Below, in pieces: positions 6,213 through 8,281 of a DNA stretch of 8,281 nucleotides. The notes below the pieces were generated by a model that saw nothing but the letters and a program-made list of their open reading frames with translations, made no database searches and was not told where the DNA came from. The position numbers were made by a program, and so were the translations under genes. Positions within the stretch are counted from its first letter, which is position 1; the number at the start of each line of letters is the position of its first letter. Source of the stretch: Alphaproteobacteria bacterium (GTDB lineage: Bacteria > Pseudomonadota > Alphaproteobacteria > Caulobacterales > Caulobacteraceae); NCBI GenBank assembly GCA_028869395.1, contig JAGWSE010000259.1, forward strand, positions 1 to 8,281. The letters run 5' to 3'.

Positions 6213-6386
6213 GTGACCGCGCAACGCAGGCAAGGGCATTGGCGAGGGTCGCGAACCCGCGACGCGTCCGCCGGACGTCTGCGCGTACGCTGGGATCGGG
6301 TGGCGACGTTCGCGGCGACGGTGGCGATCCTCGTCGCCTTCTGGTGGGCGGCGGCCTACCTGGTCCTGCGGCTGCTCGGCGGATGA
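6213..6386 (+). CDS. small single-helix membrane protein (57 aa)
   Basis: This short reading frame starts with GTG, just after a strong GAGGAG Shine-Dalgarno site (6203-6208), and ends at TGA. The first 28 residues are basic (MTAQRRQGHWRGSRTRDASA, then GRLRVRWD). Residues about 29-55 form one hydrophobic segment (VATFAATVAILVAFWWAAAY, then LVLRLL) with paired tryptophans. That pattern, positive N-terminus then one helix, suggests an inner-membrane protein with its N-terminus in the cytoplasm. The RWDRVA motif just before the helix resembles short membrane proteins I associate with Caulobacterales, but this is memory and not a search result. GTG is the first possible start after an in-frame TAA at 6159. 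Function is unknown, and the frame could be chance in GC-rich DNA, though the ribosome site and helix argue for a gene. Confidence 0.55.
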   Translation: MTAQRRQGHWRGSRTRDASAGRLRVRWDRVATFAATVAILVAFWWAAAYLVLRLLGG

Positions 6387-6527
6387 GCCGGCCGCCATCG
6401 GAACTTCGGGCCTCGGAACGCACGCCTGGCTCGGACGGGCTCGCTGATCGCGAGCGTCCTGGCGGTTTCGCCGTTCCTGCTGAGCCCGTTTTCCGGCAAT
6501 GCTGGTCACAACGAGGGAGGCGCGCCG
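6387..6527 (+). other. intergenic region ahead of epoxide hydrolase, with in-frame hydrophobic open stretch
   Basis: This 141-nt gap stays open in the same frame as both the small ORF before it and the hydrolase after it, with no stop. It would encode a hydrophobic run (SLIASVLAVSPFLLSPFSG), but has no ATG, GTG or TTG start. A 6-bp hairpin GCTCGC-TGATC-GCGAGC lies at 6439-6455. The AGGGAGG ribosome site of the hydrolase is at 6514-6520. A competing 50-codon frame from ATG 6383 ends inside the hydrolase start and looks random. No promoter is clear. Confidence 0.4.
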
Positions 6528-7502
6528 ATGTCTGAGACCGCCATGCCGCCGCTCCGCAAAGCCGCGGTGAACGGCATAGAGATCGCCTATTACGAGGCCG
6601 GGCCGCGCGAAGGCGTCCCGATCGTGCTCTGCCACGGGTTCCCCGAGCTGGCCTTCTCCTGGCGCCATCAGCTCCGCGACCTGGCCGCCGCCGGCCGCTG
6701 GGTGATCGCGCCGGATCAGCGGGGCTACGGCCAGACCTCCCGGCCGGAGGCGGTGACCGCCTACGACATCGAGCACCTGACCGGCGACCTTGTGGGCCTG
6801 CTCGACCACCTCGGGGCCGAGAAGGCCGTCTTCGCTGGCCACGACTGGGGCGGCATCGTCGTGTGGCAGATGCCGCTGCTGCACCGCGATCGGACCGCCG
6901 GTGTGATCGGCCTCAACACGCCCTTCCTCCCGCGCTCGCCGGCCGACCCCATCGCCATCATGCGCGCGCGCTTCGGGCCGGACATGTACATCGTCTGGTT
7001 CCAGACGCCTGGGGACGCCGACCAGGTTCTTGCCGAGGACGTGGACCGCACCATGCGCTTCTTCATGCGCAGGCCCCGCGCGATCCAGGCCGCGGCCGAG
7101 CCGCCCGCCGGTGGCTCGACCTTCGCCTTCAAGGACCTGCTCCGGCAATGGGACGGCGACTATGAGAAGGACGCCTTCCTGACGCCTGAGGAACTGGAGG
7201 TCTTCGTCGAGACCTTCCGCCGGACCGGCTTCACGGGCGGCATCAACTGGTATCGAAATTTCACGCGGAACTGGGAGCGATCCGAGGGCCTTCCCTCAAG
7301 GATCGACGGCCTTCCCTGCCTGATGATCACCGCCGAGAACGACGCCGTGCTGGCCCCGGCCATGGCCGAGCCGATGCGCGACCTGATCGGCGACCTGGAG
7401 ATGCACATGATCGCGGGCAGCGGCCACTGGACGCAGCAGGAAAGGCCGGACGAGGTCTCTCATCTCATGCTGGACTGGCTGGACCGTCGTTTCCCGAAGT
7501 AG
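6528..7502 (+). CDS. alpha/beta hydrolase, soluble epoxide hydrolase type
   Basis: This 324-aa cytosolic enzyme should open epoxides to diols through a covalent ester intermediate. HGFPE (36-40) is the oxyanion-hole motif. GHDWGG (104-109) carries the nucleophile Asp106 rather than Ser, which separates epoxide hydrolases and haloalkane dehalogenases from esterases. The cap domain shows Tyr154 (MYIVWFQTPG) and Tyr242 (NWYRN), matching the two tyrosines that activate the epoxide oxygen. The charge relay is completed by Asp272 (ENDAVL) and His300 (GSGHWTQQE). The two tyrosines favour epoxide hydrolase over dehalogenase. Length is typical. The start has an excellent AGGGAGG site 7 nt upstream. 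A second alpha/beta hydrolase follows after 10 nt, probably in the same transcript. The natural epoxide is unknown. Confidence 0.92.
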   Translation: MSETAMPPLRKAAVNGIEIAYYEAGPREGVPIVLCHGFPELAFSWRHQLRDLAAAGRWVIAPDQRGYGQTSRPEAVTAYDIEHLTGDLVGLLDHLGAEKAVFAGHDWGGIVVWQMPLLHRDRTAGVIGLNTPFLPRSPADPIAIMRARFGPDMYIVWFQTPGDADQVLAEDVDRTMRFFMRRPRAIQAAAEPPAGGSTFAFKDLLRQWDGDYEKDAFLTPEELEVFVETFRRTGFTGGINWYRNFTRNWERSEGLPSRIDGLPCLMITAENDAVLAPAMAEPMRDLIGDLEMHMIAGSGHWTQQERPDEVSHLMLDWLDRRFPK

Positions 7503-7512
7503 ATTGGCCGCC

Positions 7513-8281
7513 ATGGAACGCAATACGCCCGCGCCCCTCGTCTCCGCCCAAGGCGCTCGGCGCGGCCTCTTCCCCGAGAACGAGCCCTTCGCCTCGGGCT
7601 GGTTGCCCACCGGCGGCGCCCACGAGATCTACTACGAAGAGTGCGGCCGTCCCGACGGCAGGCCGTGCGTGATCCTGCACGGCGGCCCGGGCGGCGCGAT
7701 CAATCCCACCATGCGGCGCTTCTTCGACCCGTCGCGCTGGCGCATGGCGCTGTTCGACCAGCGCGGATGCGGCAGGAGCCGGCCCAACGCATCGCTTCAG
7801 GACAATACCACCTGGACGCTCATCGAGGACATCGAGCGTCTGCGCGAGCACCTCGGCGTGGAGAAGTGGTGCGTGTTCGGAGGCTCCTGGGGCTCCACGC
7901 TCGCCCTCGCCTACGCCATCACCCATCCGGAGCGCGTGGAGAGCCTCGTACTGCGGGGCGTCTTCCTGCTCACGGATCGCGAGCTCCGCTGGTTCTACCA
8001 GGACGGCGCCTCCATGCTGTTCCCCGACGCCTGGGAGCGGTTCTGCGCGCCGATCCCCCCTGCCGAGCGGGGCGATATGATGGCCGCCTATCATCGCCGA
8101 CTCACCCATCCCGACCGGCGCGTTCAGGCGGAGGCCGCCGCGGCCTGGAGCCAATGGGAAGGCGACACCATCTCGATCCGGGGGCCCGAAGCGCGGCCCT
8201 CAAAGTTCAACGAGATCGACTTCGCAATCGCCTTCGCCCGGATCGAATGCCACTTCTTCGTCAACCGCGGCTTCTTCGGCG
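7513..8281 (+). CDS. pip: proline iminopeptidase (prolyl aminopeptidase), N-terminal 256 residues (cut by right window edge)
   Basis: This peptidase (family S33) removes N-terminal proline from peptides in the cytoplasm. The frame runs open to the window end. HGGPGG (56-61) is the oxyanion-hole motif that defines this group. FDQRGCGRS (81-89) is its second signature, and GGSWGS (123-128) holds the nucleophile Ser125. WSQWEGDTI (212-220) contains Glu216, in the position of the conserved cap-domain glutamate that reads the substrate amino group. ARIECHFFVNRGFF (242-255) is another family hallmark. The family is usually about 310-320 aa, so the catalytic Asp and His lie past the edge. The ATG lies 10 nt after the epoxide hydrolase stop with no clear ribosome site; TTG at 7504 is an in-frame alternative. 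Translation may depend on the upstream gene. Confidence 0.93.
   Translation, partial: MERNTPAPLVSAQGARRGLFPENEPFASGWLPTGGAHEIYYEECGRPDGRPCVILHGGPGGAINPTMRRFFDPSRWRMALFDQRGCGRSRPNASLQDNTTWTLIEDIERLREHLGVEKWCVFGGSWGSTLALAYAITHPERVESLVLRGVFLLTDRELRWFYQDGASMLFPDAWERFCAPIPPAERGDMMAAYHRRLTHPDRRVQAEAAAAWSQWEGDTISIRGPEARPSKFNEIDFAIAFARIECHFFVNRGFFG

Noticed and set aside
6248..6263. GTCGCG-AACC-CGCGAC hairpin resembling a tRNA T-arm
   Set aside because: No acceptor, anticodon or D-arm surrounds it and the TTCGA core is not present; it lies within the small ORF.
6383..6535. 50-aa frame starting at the ATGA after the small ORF
   Set aside because: It has no ribosome site beyond the overlap, its composition is random-looking, and it runs into the hydrolase start in another frame.
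5608..7148. Minus-strand frames spanning DUF423, the gap and the epoxide hydrolase
   Set aside because: They run through regions already coding on the other strand and show no recognisable domains or ribosome sites.
7465..8154. Minus-strand frame of 229 residues at the right end
   Set aside because: It is opposite the proline iminopeptidase, whose HGGPGG and GGSWGS motifs are unmistakable.
1..8281. Defence, toxin-antitoxin, phage or CRISPR system
   Set aside because: No such motifs, repeat arrays, integrase or transposase were seen; the genes are metabolic enzymes with uniform base composition.

Overview
The window is very GC-rich, with strong G/C preference at third codon positions, Shine-Dalgarno-led genes, short intergenic gaps and stop/start overlaps. 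Together with a HPREGGD/WVPAFAG-type intergenic repeat, this suggests an alphaproteobacterium, plausibly Caulobacterales (Caulobacter/Phenylobacterium-like). That placement is inferred from style, not from a marker gene. I see no rRNA, tRNA, CRISPR, insertion sequence or phage gene.

Layout: (1) 1-2152, minus strand: a Tat-exported, berberine-bridge-enzyme-like FAD oxidase followed 63 nt downstream by the N-terminal part of an SMP-30/gluconolactonase-family protein that runs off the left edge. An oxidase that makes a lactone next to a lactonase is a coherent two-step sugar or alcohol oxidation idea. (2) 2153-2404: a divergent intergenic region with a 10+10 bp perfect inverted repeat and a second AT-centred 16-bp palindrome. 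(3) 2405-2959, plus strand: an unrecognised 184-aa protein whose last quarter is largely encoded by a 103-bp REP-like double-hairpin element. (4) 3072-6141: a tightly coupled operon of a class III PLP aminotransferase, an amidase-signature hydrolase (4-nt ATGA overlap) and a four-helix DUF423 membrane protein (1-nt TGATG overlap). (5) 6142-6527: a leader with two hairpins and a probable 57-aa single-helix membrane protein. (6) 6528-8281: a soluble epoxide-hydrolase-like alpha/beta hydrolase, then 10 nt later a proline iminopeptidase that is cut by the right edge.

The overall picture is an ordinary chromosomal stretch of catabolic enzymes rather than a defence or mobile island. The points most worth a second look are the oxidase-lactonase pair, the inverted repeat in front of it, the REP element translated as a protein tail, the small membrane ORF with its Shine-Dalgarno site in a hairpin, and the variant active-site motifs in the aminotransferase and amidase.
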